A DNA stretch of 64,000 nt from Hyaloperonospora brassicae (lineage: Eukaryota; Oomycota; Peronosporomycetes; Peronosporales; Peronosporaceae), in NCBI GenBank assembly GCA_947650285.1, contig CANTFL010001229.1, positions 43,927 to 107,926 on the forward strand, read 5' to 3'. Below, in pieces: positions 47,460-58,900 of this stretch. Made by a program: the position numbers and the translations under genes. How positions within the stretch are numbered: the stretch's first letter is position 1; each line of letters starts with the position of its first letter. Below the pieces are notes generated by a model that was given only the letters and a program-made list of their open reading frames with translations, was not told the DNA's origin and ran no database searches.

Positions 47460-48576
47460 ACATTGTAGTCACACGATAGGATAGAATAGCAGATAGAGGT
47501 GCTTGAAGTAGAATAGACTGAAGCGGTTTGTCCGTGGACCTTGTCAATTCACCGAGTGAGCCGGTTGCCAACACCAGTTTGGCACCTACTGGACTAGACA
47601 AATGTAGAGGCTGCGTTTGCCTACGTCAATAAAAGCATATCTGAATGTGCTGTAGTCTCGTTCATCTGACGCAGTTTCGTATCACGCTGCTGCTGTTCCT
47701 CTTTAATATCCACGACTGACAAAATCGACACAAAACCAGATGATACTTTGCATGTCGACGTCGAAAACGCGGAGACGTTCACGCAAGTGAGCTGATCCTT
47801 TATTTCTGTCAGTTAACATGAGAGCCCAAAATAGCTGCAGAAACCTCGAGGAGCTACTTATGTGAAAACCCTTTCTTTGCTGCATCCTTTCCAAGATAGC
47901 CACCATCGACTGCATCCCGCCGGGCCCTGGCAAACCTTGTGTTTGACCGTCGTACCCGCTGTCAAGCGTCCAACGGGGGAGACAGAGGCTCGACTTGCCG
48001 CTTTTGCGTTTGCTTCACGATGTGCAACTCTGAGACATGTGAGCCAGAATGTGAGCGTGGAAGAACCCGGGCGCTGATCATGGCTGGGTCCAATGAACAG
48101 TAGTGAGCCACTAGGTCTACGCTCCAGCAACTCGATCCATGCATACAACATGAAATCTGTAGTAGCTGAAACATAGCTGACGCTATGTTTCATTGCTCAA
48201 TCCCTTCGCTCTTGCTTGGAATTGAGCTTCATATACATGAAGCTCGAAGTGCACTTGTGGCTCCGTGACTATGGCTCCTGGCTGCCCGGTGTAAAGCCGT
48301 TTCAGGCCGTTCTTTGTGTTCGTGGTACAGATGCACGACTTAACCTGCGGCTAACAGACGGACGGACCGACGGACGGACGACAAGTAAAGGTCCACTGTC
48401 AATACAAATCGGTATTGATTGGCGTACGACCGCTAAATCCGGCGCGAAAACAACACACAACACTCGAGTCTGAACTCATTCGATCGTCTCGATGTCCCCC
48501 ATTTTATTACTTCGCAAGTCGCTTCTGAGCCACGAGAATCGCGTTCGAGACTCTCGAAGCCCAACGCACGAGAAGG
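47460..48576. other. Intergenic, no supported gene
   Basis: 3' flank of the FHA-CHAT gene and promoter of the effector candidate. A small GACGGACG-type direct repeat lies near 48355-48380. No credible gene. Confidence 0.45.
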
Positions 48577-49131
48577 ATGCGATTGCGACACGTCGTGATT
48601 GCTACTGCGGTTCTTGCCGACTTTGTCACTGCGTTAGCGGCACTGGACCCGACCAGCCGCGTCGGTCCGCTTCGAACTGCGATTGCGAGCCGGACAGACA
48701 GCGAGGAGCTGCCGGGTAGTCGTGGCACCCCCCGGAGGCAAAAAGGGAGCGACAGGGAACACAAGACCCAGGAGGACAGACAGCTTGGCCCTTTCGACAA
48801 CTTTCGATCCGCTTTGGCGAAATTTCTTGGCAGAGAAGACTGGATTGTCCAGACTGCTGCGGCAAAGTTCGTTGGCGAGGACAGCGGGTTGGCCACGGCT
48901 ACTGTCCGAGAATTGCTTGGCAATGAAAAATGGATGAAAAAGGTGTTCAGTAGGTGGGAAAAAGAAGGAGACATGTTATCGTCTCGCTTTGTGAGAGAGT
49001 CGAGTGATGATGAATTCAAGGAGTTGGCGGACATGTATGGGCAATACAAAATATTTGGCGGAGACCTATCAAAAGCTGTCCGATGGCCCAGAGAACTACC
49101 CTCTCTTCCGGTAAAAGATATGTCGCAGTAA
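48577..49131 (+). CDS. Candidate secreted effector, degenerate RXLR type
   Basis: 184 residues. A hydrophobic signal peptide covers about 1-21 (MRLRHVVIATAVLADFVTAL), with likely cleavage near Ala21-Ala22. No canonical RXLR is present, but GPLR at 30-33 followed by an acidic DSEEL at 41-45 imitates the GxLR plus EER layout reported for some downy mildew effectors. A Lys/Arg/Gln-rich linker and a helical C-terminal domain with Trp residues (DW near 87, KW and RW near 120-130) and a YGQYKIF motif near 160 recall WY-fold effectors. Single exon, isolated in gene-sparse surroundings, as is usual for effectors. The host target cannot be predicted. An ordinary small secreted protein is the alternative. 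Confidence 0.62.
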   Translation: MRLRHVVIATAVLADFVTALAALDPTSRVGPLRTAIASRTDSEELPGSRGTPRRQKGSDREHKTQEDRQLGPFDNFRSALAKFLGREDWIVQTAAAKFVGEDSGLATATVRELLGNEKWMKKVFSRWEKEGDMLSSRFVRESSDDEFKELADMYGQYKIFGGDLSKAVRWPRELPSLPVKDMSQ

Positions 49132-50814
49132 CATGCTGTCAGTAAAGCATAACTGTTGGCCATGCTGTCGTGGGTTGTCTGCTATATCTGCGCTCCGTGA
49201 TAGATATCCGAGCGCTGTCAGCTTTTTGTCGCGGATTGGCAAGTTGTTGAACAAGCGATGCCCGCAAAAGCAAGGATCCTCGATAGATTGCTGTACTTTT
49301 GGTATCGATATGGAGAAATGGCGTTGATGTATCGCGCAACACAGCACTGTCTGGAACCGCTCGAGTTGTGTCGAAACGAGATCCCAAGACATAGCCAGTG
49401 AATGACCGCAATAGCATTACAGTTATGTTAGAGCCATGGCCGTAGCTAACAGCACACTCGAGGTGGCATTTGCCAGTAAGAAGTAGCTACTCGTTGCGAC
49501 GAAGCGCTTGTGCACTTACTTTCGCTATGGTCCCACGAAACATCGCCTTGGTGAAGAAAGACACGCTTACACCGGCTTTCGAGCTATGTTTCCACGCTGC
49601 CATGCAGAAGGTCGTGGAATTGGCCACGTGTAGACGAATTTGTGAAGCGAGTCAAGTTGTTGCAGCCCAATGCCAGCACGAGGCACTGCTGCGGACACGT
49701 TGTAGTATGAAAATGGCAGACAGAGATCGTTGCAGCTCAAGAGTGACTACCGACATTCAACGAACTGGCTCATGTTACGGCGTTTGCGTCTCGTCGTGTT
49801 GCCATGTAGACGCCAACTCTACTCGAACAGTGTTTCGTATCCAAGTCGCTACGACGTCTTCATCGTATACCTCAGGCTAATCATCAACTGGACTAGGTGT
49901 AACGAGCAGCACAGCCGCACAATTTCCCAGCTGAACCAAGCCTACATTTTTGACGGCACGTGATCCACACAGCAATGACACAATCTTGCCATCGCTCGAG
50001 CATTTACCGAATGGCAGCACGCAAGTATCAGTGACCACTTCGATCACGTCAAGACGGAAGCCACACAAGAGGAGATGGATCTACCCTGGATATCCCACAC
50101 CTTTCGTGGATAGTTGATCTTCAGTGACAAAGTTGCATATGCAAGCCGAATGCGCAGAGGTTTTGATCAGAATATTGACTCGTTGGGTCAAGACTGACGT
50201 AACAAAGAATTTTGCGCGACATTGTAGAACCCATCGTGAATGGTGACACAAGCACGCTCGATTGTGTTGCGTGTGTGGAATGCATGCAGTCACTTGGAAA
50301 AACGCCCTGCACCATTATAACACTAACATCGATTGTGAGCGTTAGTGAATGTACGATAAGAGTGCGGTGCTACAATGAGTTTATTTGCGCCTGCAAAACT
50401 CCAGTCACGTCTTTTACCGTAAACAGTTTACACCACTGCAAGCTACGACATGGGCCTCTTTTTTCTGCAACCTCTTGCTTTCTAGACACGTCAAGTACGC
50501 CACAAGAAAAAACAGACAAGTGGTGCAGTGGTCGGTCTACTAAGCTGCGCTGTGATGCAGCAGCGCAGTGGCAGCTTTGCACACTTCAACAACAGCATAA
50601 GTAGGTTCTGTCCAGATCTGTGGTCCACAGCTCCTTTCCCCCCCAGCATATCGTGTGGTCCACCAACACTCTTTGCTTCCTTAAATAGCGTGGATCACCT
50701 CGACTTCTCAACCCCCGTGCGCTCGCACCGTCGAGGTTTTTTTCCATTCCCTTTCAAGGTTCTTTCGCACGCCGTCCACCCCCGCCGCAGCGCTCGACCC
50801 CGAGCTCCTCCGCG
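49132..50814. other. Intergenic, no supported gene
   Basis: No recognisable frame. The last 150 bp (CTCCTTTCCCCCCCAGC and following) form the pyrimidine-rich leader of SF3B1. Confidence 0.45.
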
Positions 50815-53800
50815 ATGGCCGAGAAGGACGAGCACGTGGGCGTCGGCCTCTCGTCCACGGGCCACTTTGACCAGGATATCTACGGCACGACAACCAGCAC
50901 CAGCACTAGTGGCAGCACCAGTGGCAGCAGCAGCGCTCGCTTTGCAGGCTACAGCTCCACTGTCGTGGACGAGGGAGACGACAGCGCCGACACCCCATTG
51001 GACCAGGACGCGCACCCGCCGTCGACTCGGACGCTGTCGGCCCCTTCTCTCGCCGCGCAGAAGAGTGATGGGCTGATCGACGACAGCGTCGACCCGTTTG
51101 TCGAGGCGCGGGCCTCTGCTGCTGGATCTGCACAGCTCCGTGGGACGCGCATTGTGGACCGCGAGAACGCGTACCGCAAGCGCCGCTTTGACCGGCTGCT
51201 GTCGCCCGAACGGGGCGACGCGTTCGGCGATGACACGCCCGTGCGCAGCTACAAGGAGATCATGCAGACGCAGCAGCTGGAACAGGAGCGCGCCGACGTG
51301 GTGCGGCAGATCCAGCGCAAGCAGAAGGAGCAAGACGAGCAGGACAAGCCGCAGAAGGGGCTGCAGGACGAGCAGGAGACGGACGCGACGCCGAAACGAC
51401 GGCGGAAGCGGATGCGCTGGGACCAAGAAGCGCCTGTCGTCGGTGACGAGCCGAGAGCAGAGGGCGAAGAGGGCCGTGTGTCAGAGTGGGACGCGCCGGC
51501 GTCGGCGGACACTGCAGACGCTGCAACGCCGACACGGACGTCGTCGAGATGGGATGCGACGCCGGTCACTGGCGCGGCTGCTGGTGCCGCAGCGACGCCA
51601 GGACGAAAGAATCGATGGGACGAAACGCCGGTCGCGAGCTCTGGCGGGTCGAAATGGGACGCTACGCCTGTGAACGTGGGTGGCGTGACGCCTGCAGGGA
51701 CAGGAAAGCGATCGCGATGGGACGAGACGCCAGTCCCGGGCGTGAACGACTTGACGCCGGGTAAACAGGGACAGCTCACACCTGGCGCGTCGATGACGGA
51801 CATTATGACTGGCTCGTTGACACCCGAGCTGGCGCAGCGCATGCGCTGGGAGCGCGAGATTGAGGAGCGAAATCGTCCGTTGACCGACGAGGAACTCGAT
51901 GCGTTGTTTCCTGCAACGGGGTACAAAGTTCTGGATCCTCCCGCGTCCTACGTGCCTATTCGAACACCATCACGGAAGCTGCTTACTACGCCTACACCAA
52001 TGGGCCAGACACCAGGCTTTGCTATGCAAGCTACGCCAGCGCGTGAGGATTATGGCGTGCCGATTGGAACACCATCGGGTGGTGATGGTAGCTCTATGCC
52101 GTTTATCAAGCCGGAAGATTATCAATACTTTGGCAAGCTGATGGACGAAGTGAATGAAGAAGAACTGGACCCTGAGGCTGCCAGGGAGCGTAAAATTATG
52201 CGTTTGCTGCTAAGGATCAAGAATGGTACTCCGCCGCAGCGGAAGACTGCACTGCGACAGCTCACCGATAAGGCCCGTGATTTTGGCGCTGGTGCGCTGT
52301 TTAACCAGATTCTGCCGTTGCTTATGGCACCCACTCTCGAAGACCAGGAACGCCACTTGCTGGTGAAGGTGATTGATCGTGTGCTTTACAAGCTCGACGA
52401 CCTTGTGCGTCCGTACGTGCACAAGATCCTGGTGGTGATTGAGCCACTGTTGATTGATGAGGACTATTACGCTCGTGTCGAAGGCCGCGAGATCATATCG
52501 AACCTCGCCAAGGCCGCTGGTCTTGCTACGATGATTTCTACCATGCGTCCAGATATCGATATCGACGACGAGTACGTTCGCAATACGACGGCTCGCGCCT
52601 TTGCTGTGGTTGCTTCAGCGTTGGGCATTCCTGCGTTGCTGCCATTCCTGAAGGCTGTCTGCCAGTCGCGCAAGTCATGGCAAGCCCGACACACGGGTAT
52701 AAAGATCGTGCAGCAGGTTGCGATCTTGATGGGCTGCGCTGTGTTGCCGCATTTGAAACATCTTGTTGAGATCATTGAGCATGGGCTTGAGGATGAACAG
52801 AAGGTGCGCACTATCACAGCGCTCGCCCTGGCTGCACTTGCCGAAGCTGCACACCCTTACGGTATCGAGTCATTCGACTCCGTCCTGCGACCGTTATGGC
52901 GTGGTACCCGCAAACACCATGGCAAAGGTCTAGCAGCGTTTCTGAAGGCGATTGGGTTCATCATTCCTCTCATGGATGCCCAGTATGCAAACTATTACAC
53001 AGTGGAAGTAATGGAGATCTTGATTCGTGAGTTTCAGTCGCCGGATGAGGAAATGAAGAAGATCGTGCTAAAAGTGGTGAAGCAGTGTGTGTCGACGGAC
53101 GGCGTGGAAGCATCGTATATCAAAGAGAAGATTCTGCCTGAGTTTTTCCGGCACTTCTGGGTGCGCCGCATGGCGTTGGACCGACGAAACTACCGGCAAC
53201 TAGTGGAGACAACAGTTGAGCTGGCAAATAACGTTGGTGCGAGTGAGATTATATCACGGGTTGTCGACGACTTGAAGGACGAAAGCGAACCGTACCGTCG
53301 CATGGTGATGGAAGCAATTCAGAAGGTTATTTCGAACTTGGGTGCGACTGATATTGGCACGGATCTCGAAGAAAAGCTTATCGATGGTATTTTGTATGCG
53401 TTCCAAGAGCAAACGTCAGATGATACGTTCGTTATGCTGGATGGATTCGGCATTGTGGTGAATGCTCTGGGTATTCGTGCGAAGAACTATTTGCCGCAGA
53501 TCTGTGGCACAATAAAATGGCGGCTGAACAACAAGCCAGCAAAGGTGCGCATGCAGGCAGCTGATTTGATCAATCGCATAGCTGTGGTCATGAAGACGTG
53601 CGATCAAGAGCCACTGATGGGGCATATGGGTGTGGTCCTGTATGAGTACCTCGGTGAAGAGTACCCCGAGGTGCTGGGTAGCATTCTGGGTGCACTCAAG
53701 GCCATTGTGAATGTGATTGGTATGAACAAGATGACACCGCCGATCAAGGATCTGCTGCCACGTCTGACGCCAATCCTCAAGAACCGACACGAGAAGGTCC

Positions 53801-55074
53801 AGGAGAACTGCATCGCCGAAGGAACGTTGGTCGCCATGGCTGATGGCACGTCCAAGTCCATCGAACACCTTGTCGAAGGTGACCCCGTGATGAGTCCTCG
53901 CGTTGCCGAGGGCAATACTGTGGTAGCAGACTTGGACGCGACGTGCACACGTGTCCTTGACAATGGGAAGCGTGAATGCGTGGAGCTAAAACTCGAGGAT
54001 GGCCGCGAGCTTGTCTGCACACCAGACCACCGATTGTTGCGCTTTGATGGACAATGGCAAGCGGCAGGAGATGTTCCAATTGGCGATCAAATATCTGTCG
54101 CAGTGCATGAGAAGACCCACAAGGTAGCGCCGTATGGGCTTAGCGTGAAGGTAGCTGGACTACGTGTTACTCAGCGACGCAACGTCGGTGCCAAGCGGGT
54201 CTTCGACCTGACTGTTCCCGGCAACGACGCATTTTTCGCGGCTGGCGTTGCTGTTCACAACTGTATCGATTTGGTTGGTCGTATCGCCGACCGCGGTGCT
54301 GATTTGGTGTCGGCCCGTGAGTGGATGCGTATCTGCTTCGAGCTACTGGACATGCTGAAAGCGCACAAGAAGGGCATTCGTCGTGCCGCTGTGAACACGT
54401 TCGGCTATATTGCCAAGGCTATTGGGCCACAGGATGTGTTGCACACCTTGCTGAACAATTTGAAAGTGCAAGAACGACAGAACCGCGTGTGCACGACAGT
54501 GGCCATTGCTATCGTCGCTGAGACGTGCTCACCGTTCACTGTCGTTCCAGCTTTGATGAACGAGTACCGCGTGCCAGAGTTGAACGTGCAGAATGGCGTG
54601 CTGAAGGCATTCTCGTTCATGTTCGAGTACATCGGCGAGATGGGCAAGGACTATATCTACGCGGTGGCACCGCTGTTGCAAGACGCGCTAATGGACCGTG
54701 ACCTGGTGCATCGCCAGACCGCGTGCACAACGGTGAAACATTTGGCGCTGGGTGTAACTGGTTTGGGCTGCGAGGATGCGCTGGTGCACCTGCTGAACTT
54801 TGTATGGCCCAACATTTTCGAGACGTCTCCGCATGTGATCAACGCCGTGTTTGAAGCTGTGGAAGGCTGTCGCGTGGCGCTAGGTCCGCACGTGATCTTG
54901 CAGTATGTTTTACAAGGTCTATTTCACCCGGCGCGTCGCGTGCGCGAAGTGTACTGGAAGATCTACAACTCGCTGTACATGTACGCGCAGGATGGTTTGA
55001 CGCCTGCTTATCCGATGCTCGAGGACGACGGTGTGAATGCGTACAACCGCACGTACCTGGAACTTGTCATCTAG
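50815..55074 (+). CDS. SF3B1: Splicing factor SF3B1 (U2 snRNP), intein-containing precursor
   Basis: 1,419 codons in one exon, which leaves 1,268 residues after removal of a 151-residue intein (human SF3B1 has 1,304). SF3B1 clamps the branch-site helix in the U2 snRNP. The N-terminus [16 protein letters not shown] matches the family start. Residues about 195-345 hold five RWD/KWD motifs followed by TP, the ULM sites that bind U2AF-homology domains. [15 protein letters not shown]...FPATGY is the p14-binding region. HEAT repeats fill about 430-1419 and are strongly conserved, including DEQKVRT (cancer hotspot region in human) and [15 protein letters not shown], whose Lys, Arg and Val line the branch-adenosine/pladienolide pocket. 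At ENC/IDLVGR the frame is interrupted, without stop, by residues 999-1149. The mature protein needs this removed, as the insert splits a HEAT repeat. Confidence 0.97.
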   Translation: MAEKDEHVGVGLSSTGHFDQDIYGTTTSTSTSGSTSGSSSARFAGYSSTVVDEGDDSADTPLDQDAHPPSTRTLSAPSLAAQKSDGLIDDSVDPFVEARASAAGSAQLRGTRIVDRENAYRKRRFDRLLSPERGDAFGDDTPVRSYKEIMQTQQLEQERADVVRQIQRKQKEQDEQDKPQKGLQDEQETDATPKRRRKRMRWDQEAPVVGDEPRAEGEEGRVSEWDAPASADTADAATPTRTSSRWDATPVTGAAAGAAATPGRKNRWDETPVASSGGSKWDATPVNVGGVTPAGTGKRSRWDETPVPGVNDLTPGKQGQLTPGASMTDIMTGSLTPELAQRMRWEREIEERNRPLTDEELDALFPATGYKVLDPPASYVPIRTPSRKLLTTPTPMGQTPGFAMQATPAREDYGVPIGTPSGGDGSSMPFIKPEDYQYFGKLMDEVNEEELDPEAARERKIMRLLLRIKNGTPPQRKTALRQLTDKARDFGAGALFNQILPLLMAPTLEDQERHLLVKVIDRVLYKLDDLVRPYVHKILVVIEPLLIDEDYYARVEGREIISNLAKAAGLATMISTMRPDIDIDDEYVRNTTARAFAVVASALGIPALLPFLKAVCQSRKSWQARHTGIKIVQQVAILMGCAVLPHLKHLVEIIEHGLEDEQKVRTITALALAALAEAAHPYGIESFDSVLRPLWRGTRKHHGKGLAAFLKAIGFIIPLMDAQYANYYTVEVMEILIREFQSPDEEMKKIVLKVVKQCVSTDGVEASYIKEKILPEFFRHFWVRRMALDRRNYRQLVETTVELANNVGASEIISRVVDDLKDESEPYRRMVMEAIQKVISNLGATDIGTDLEEKLIDGILYAFQEQTSDDTFVMLDGFGIVVNALGIRAKNYLPQICGTIKWRLNNKPAKVRMQAADLINRIAVVMKTCDQEPLMGHMGVVLYEYLGEEYPEVLGSILGALKAIVNVIGMNKMTPPIKDLLPRLTPILKNRHEKVQENCIAEGTLVAMADGTSKSIEHLVEGDPVMSPRVAEGNTVVADLDATCTRVLDNGKRECVELKLEDGRELVCTPDHRLLRFDGQWQAAGDVPIGDQISVAVHEKTHKVAPYGLSVKVAGLRVTQRRNVGAKRVFDLTVPGNDAFFAAGVAVHNCIDLVGRIADRGADLVSAREWMRICFELLDMLKAHKKGIRRAAVNTFGYIAKAIGPQDVLHTLLNNLKVQERQNRVCTTVAIAIVAETCSPFTVVPALMNEYRVPELNVQNGVLKAFSFMFEYIGEMGKDYIYAVAPLLQDALMDRDLVHRQTACTTVKHLALGVTGLGCEDALVHLLNFVWPNIFETSPHVINAVFEAVEGCRVALGPHVILQYVLQGLFHPARRVREVYWKIYNSLYMYAQDGLTPAYPMLEDDGVNAYNRTYLELVI
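53809..54261 (+). other. Mini-intein in SF3B1 (Hint domain, no endonuclease)
   Basis: 151 residues, SF3B1 precursor 999-1149. Block A is [13 protein letters not shown] with the nucleophile Cys1. Block B is [10 protein letters not shown] with Thr71 and His74 (TxxH). Block F is [11 protein letters not shown]. Block G is VAVHN followed by host Cys+1. All residues of class 1 splicing (Cys1, TxxH, penultimate His, terminal Asn, Cys+1) are present, so self-excision is expected and the flanking sequences join to give the normal ENCIDLVGR. The length is that of a minimal Hint domain; no LAGLIDADG or other nuclease domain is inserted, so it cannot home by itself. It is a type of protein-level mobile element; base composition looks like the host gene, which suggests long residence or adaptation. 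Confidence 0.95.
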
Positions 55075-55990
55075 CTAGGTTTCGTCACGTCGTAAAGAAA
55101 ACAAGAGGGCAACGCTTGACGATGTGCTTGCAAAGGATAGTATATGCGCTGTCTGATTGTTTGCTGGGAATGTCCGGTTGTGCATAGAAACTCGCTGCAA
55201 TTCGGCTTGTGGTGTTTGCCTATGCGACATGTTGGGTTGTGCATCTGACTTGCTGCGTGAAAAGAATCAGGGTCGAAATATGTCCTGGACGGGTCCAATC
55301 AGTTCGATCACCCACCCCATCTCCATGATTACCACATCTTCATGGTTACTCCCAGTGCCACTAACATGCTCTCGTACAGCCAACTTGGACGCGAACACTC
55401 GATAGATTTTACTTGTCAGGAAATTTGGGTTGCAACAAGTGGCGCAGATGATCTTTAGTCGCTTGACACGAAAGTATGAGATCGGCCGGAGCAAGAGTCG
55501 GTAAAGGTGTGATCGCTGTACTGGACATGAAGCTTGCACCTGCGTGTCGATATTCGTATCGCCATGGTCAATCAGACTGATGTCAACGACACGAATATGT
55601 AGATCGACGGGGTTTTCGTGTCAAGTCCTACCACTGTGTTGCTCGTTACAAAGTACATCAGTGGCGGGTATCTATCTATCTTTTTCCTAGCTGCCATCAG
55701 CTTTTCAGAGCAGGACGACAGAGTTTGCAGCACTGATAGTGTCTGCTAGTTCTTTCGGGCAGCACTCCTTACTTTCATGTCGTACGTTGCAAACCCATCA
55801 TCGCATATAAGATACTATCAAACGCAAGAGAAGAAGCTGGTGACATGAAATGGCCAATCCGTTCCAGCTTATGTACAAGGTGATAAAGCATAACGCCTTA
55901 CACCTACCACGTCCTAGCATCAGGTGGCAATGGCACTGTAATGTTTCACGTATGTCGCAGTATCTACACAGACGCATCGTCGCTGCCACA
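55075..55990. other. Intergenic between convergent genes
   Basis: 3' flanks of SF3B1 and the repeat protein. A 90-codon minus frame (55267-55539) is open but unrecognised. Confidence 0.45.
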
Positions 55991-58900
55991 TCATGTCGCT
56001 GCAAACGGCTTCGACGTCGGGATGTGAGGCAACGACTCATCTTCGTCCGATCCAGAGGACGATGACGAATTGCTCGGATACAGCGCGTAGGCCGTCAGCA
56101 GATCGTGGTCACTCAGCACGGAGTGGAGGCGGGCTAGAGCGGGGTTGGCGCTCACTGGCAGCGACAACCAGTGCGCGTGCTGAGCTGTCGAGAGCATGTC
56201 ACCAAACGTCTGTCGCTCCACAACGACTTGTACCGCTGAGTCCCGCGTGAAGCGCACCTGTTGCACCTCCTCGATCGTCGCCTCTTGGATAACCTTATCC
56301 GCCTCGGCAGTCTCACCCACCTCGTTCGTCGCCACTTCTTCCGACTCTTCTTCTTTTGCACTTGTCACCATCTCTTCGACCTCTTCACCTACTTGAGCGC
56401 ACCCGTCATCCTCGTTCAAGTGCACAACGTCATCTGGTTCCGCTGTCGCACGGGCCTCGTTAATAAAAGTGAGAGCCACCTCTACTTCCTTCACACTGCT
56501 GCTCGTTGTCCCTTTCTCGGCCTCCTCCGTAGTGTCAAATGCCTCCGATATTTCCACTGTTTCTGTCTCAGTTTTCCGGTCAGTGACCACCTCCGTCTGT
56601 TCGACCTCGTCTTTCGAAACCGTCTCGAACACCGCGGCAGCCTCCTCCGTGTGGTCCGTGCTCTCGGTCACTTCGGTCACATCGGTCTTCCTCACGACCT
56701 CCTCAGTGACTACAGTCTTCTTACTCTCAGTCTGCTTGACTTCGGTCTCCTTGGCCTCAGCCTGCTTGACTTCAGTTTTCAAAGCGACATCGATGTCTGC
56801 AGCCGCTTCCACCTTGGCAGCTTCTGGTGCCTCCAACTCCACACGCACAGCCGTCTCCTCGTCCACGTCAGTAATCTCAGTTTCCTCCACTTTCGTTGCC
56901 ACTTCGAGTAGATCGGTCCCTTCCGTCATCTCCTCCATCTTTGCGGCTTCCTCGGCCTCTTCAGCCTTCGTCTCTCCGATCTCGGCCGTCTCCACATCAC
57001 CCATCTTGGCCTCCTCGACCTTCGAAGCCTCTTCTGCCTTTTCGTCTGCCCCTGTCACTTCGGCATCACTCGCCACATTTTCTGCGTCATTGGTGTCCGA
57101 TGCAACACCAATTTCCTTGATCAAGTCGGTATCGTCCATTTTCTCAATCACGGCCACTTCGGTATCTTCGGCCACACTGAGTTGTTCCCCACCCTTCTTC
57201 ATCATCTCAGATTCCGCAGCCACATCAGTCCATGAGCTCACCTCAGTGTCTGAGACAACCTCGATCGGTGAAGTCACCTCCGCCCCTCTGGTTGCTTCAT
57301 CTTCCGAGTCCAGACTAGAGTCCTTGGACACAAGCTCCTTGGCACTCTCGCTCTCATCGACATCAACGACTCCTTCAGCCCCCTCCTTAGTCACCTTTGT
57401 CGCCTCGATATCCTTCCTCTCATCAGCTTCGGATTCCATTTCCATCTCTTTGGCCGCCTCAGTCTCTTTTGTCTGATGGACCACCGTGCTGTCACCGACA
57501 GCCTCAATATCAGCTGAATGGCTGGCCTTCTTCGATTCAGCTCTCTCCAATGCCCACGACGTTACTCTCATCAGTTTCTGTTTCTCGATCACCGCTTGTG
57601 TCTCAAGCTCGCTCTTCTTTTGCTTTTCTATCGCCTCCAATTTCGCCTTCTCAGTCGCGACGCGGATACTCACCTCACTCTCCGGTACGATAAAGGTATC
57701 GATCGTCCGAACGGCAGGACTAGCAGCTTGCATTCGCTGTTCCATTGACTCAAACTTTGCCTTCTCAGCGGATACATGGACGCTTGCGTCACTTTCTGGT
57801 ACAATGTAAGTGTCGATGGTACGGACACCTGCCGCCTTGACGAGCTTGTCAGGGGCCTCAAGCTTAGCCTTTTCTGCGGACACACGGACACTTGCTTCGT
57901 TCTCTGGCACAATGAAATTGTCAATCGTTCGTACAGTCGCTTTGGTTTGTTTTCCTGGCATCTCGTACTTTGCCTTCTCAGCCGATACACAAACACTTGC
58001 TTCGCTCTCGGGGACGATGAAAGCATCGATTGTCCGCTTGATAGCCTTGACCGGTTTTTCTAGCGTTTCAAGTTTCGCCTTTTCCGCGGATACGCGAACG
58101 CTGGCTTCACTCGTGGGGACAATGAAAGTATCAATGGTTCGCTTAGTAGGAGCTGATGTCTTGACCTGATTCTCATATCTGGCCTTCTCCGCAGACACAC
58201 GAACACTAGCCTCGCTATCTGCGACGATGAAAGTGTCAATGGTGCGCACGGGAGCGGTGACAACTGAGTTTGCACGCTTCGTCTCGAAGCGATGAGCTAT
58301 ACCTCGGACACCCGAACTGTCGGCTGCAGTGATCGTGCGACGGCGAGAGTGGGCCTCCGGAGTAGGACCAGCCCTACTGACGGCCGTCTTATCAGGTTCA
58401 GTCGGTGAGCTAGACGTGTCAACCGTGACAGGTGTCCCCTGCCCAGCTGCTTCCGCTGCGAGATGCTCGTCCGTCGCAATCTCGTTCGGACTTTGCTTTC
58501 GAGACTTGTGGACTTCATCCGTGGCCATACGTTTCACACCCGTTTCTTCGGCTTTCTTGGCCGTTTGTTTCTCCTTTTCCAGTGCTTCGTATTTCTGCTT
58601 CTCCGCACCAACGTGAATGCTCTTTTCAGTAGGAAAGAAGCTACGAACCGTGCGAAACGAAAGCTTATCCAGCGACTGGTCTGCCTTCTTCTCAAAGCGA
58701 CTGGCCATATTCCGCACGCTCGACATTGCAGAGCTCTTTCTGGACGCTGGGCTTTGCTTCATAGCAGGTGACTTGAGTGGATCCTTTGCTTCCACTTCTT
58801 CCTTCGCACGCTGCACCATCTGCGAATTGTATTTCTCCGCTTCATGGCTGACAGATATACTTCGTCCTTTCTCCGAGAAAAAATCGCGTTTCGTTCGAAT

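Noticed and set aside
48355..48380. Short GACGGACG-type direct repeats.
   Set aside because: Too short and simple to distinguish from chance or a microsatellite.
53809..54261. Possibility that the SF3B1 insert is a retained RNA intron rather than an intein.
   Set aside because: It begins TGCATC and ends CACAAC, without GT...AG ends at the exact homology breaks, stays open in frame over 453 nt, and encodes all Hint-domain landmarks.
55267..55539. 90-codon minus frame downstream of SF3B1.
   Set aside because: Unrecognised and without supporting context; could be an exon but nothing confirms it.
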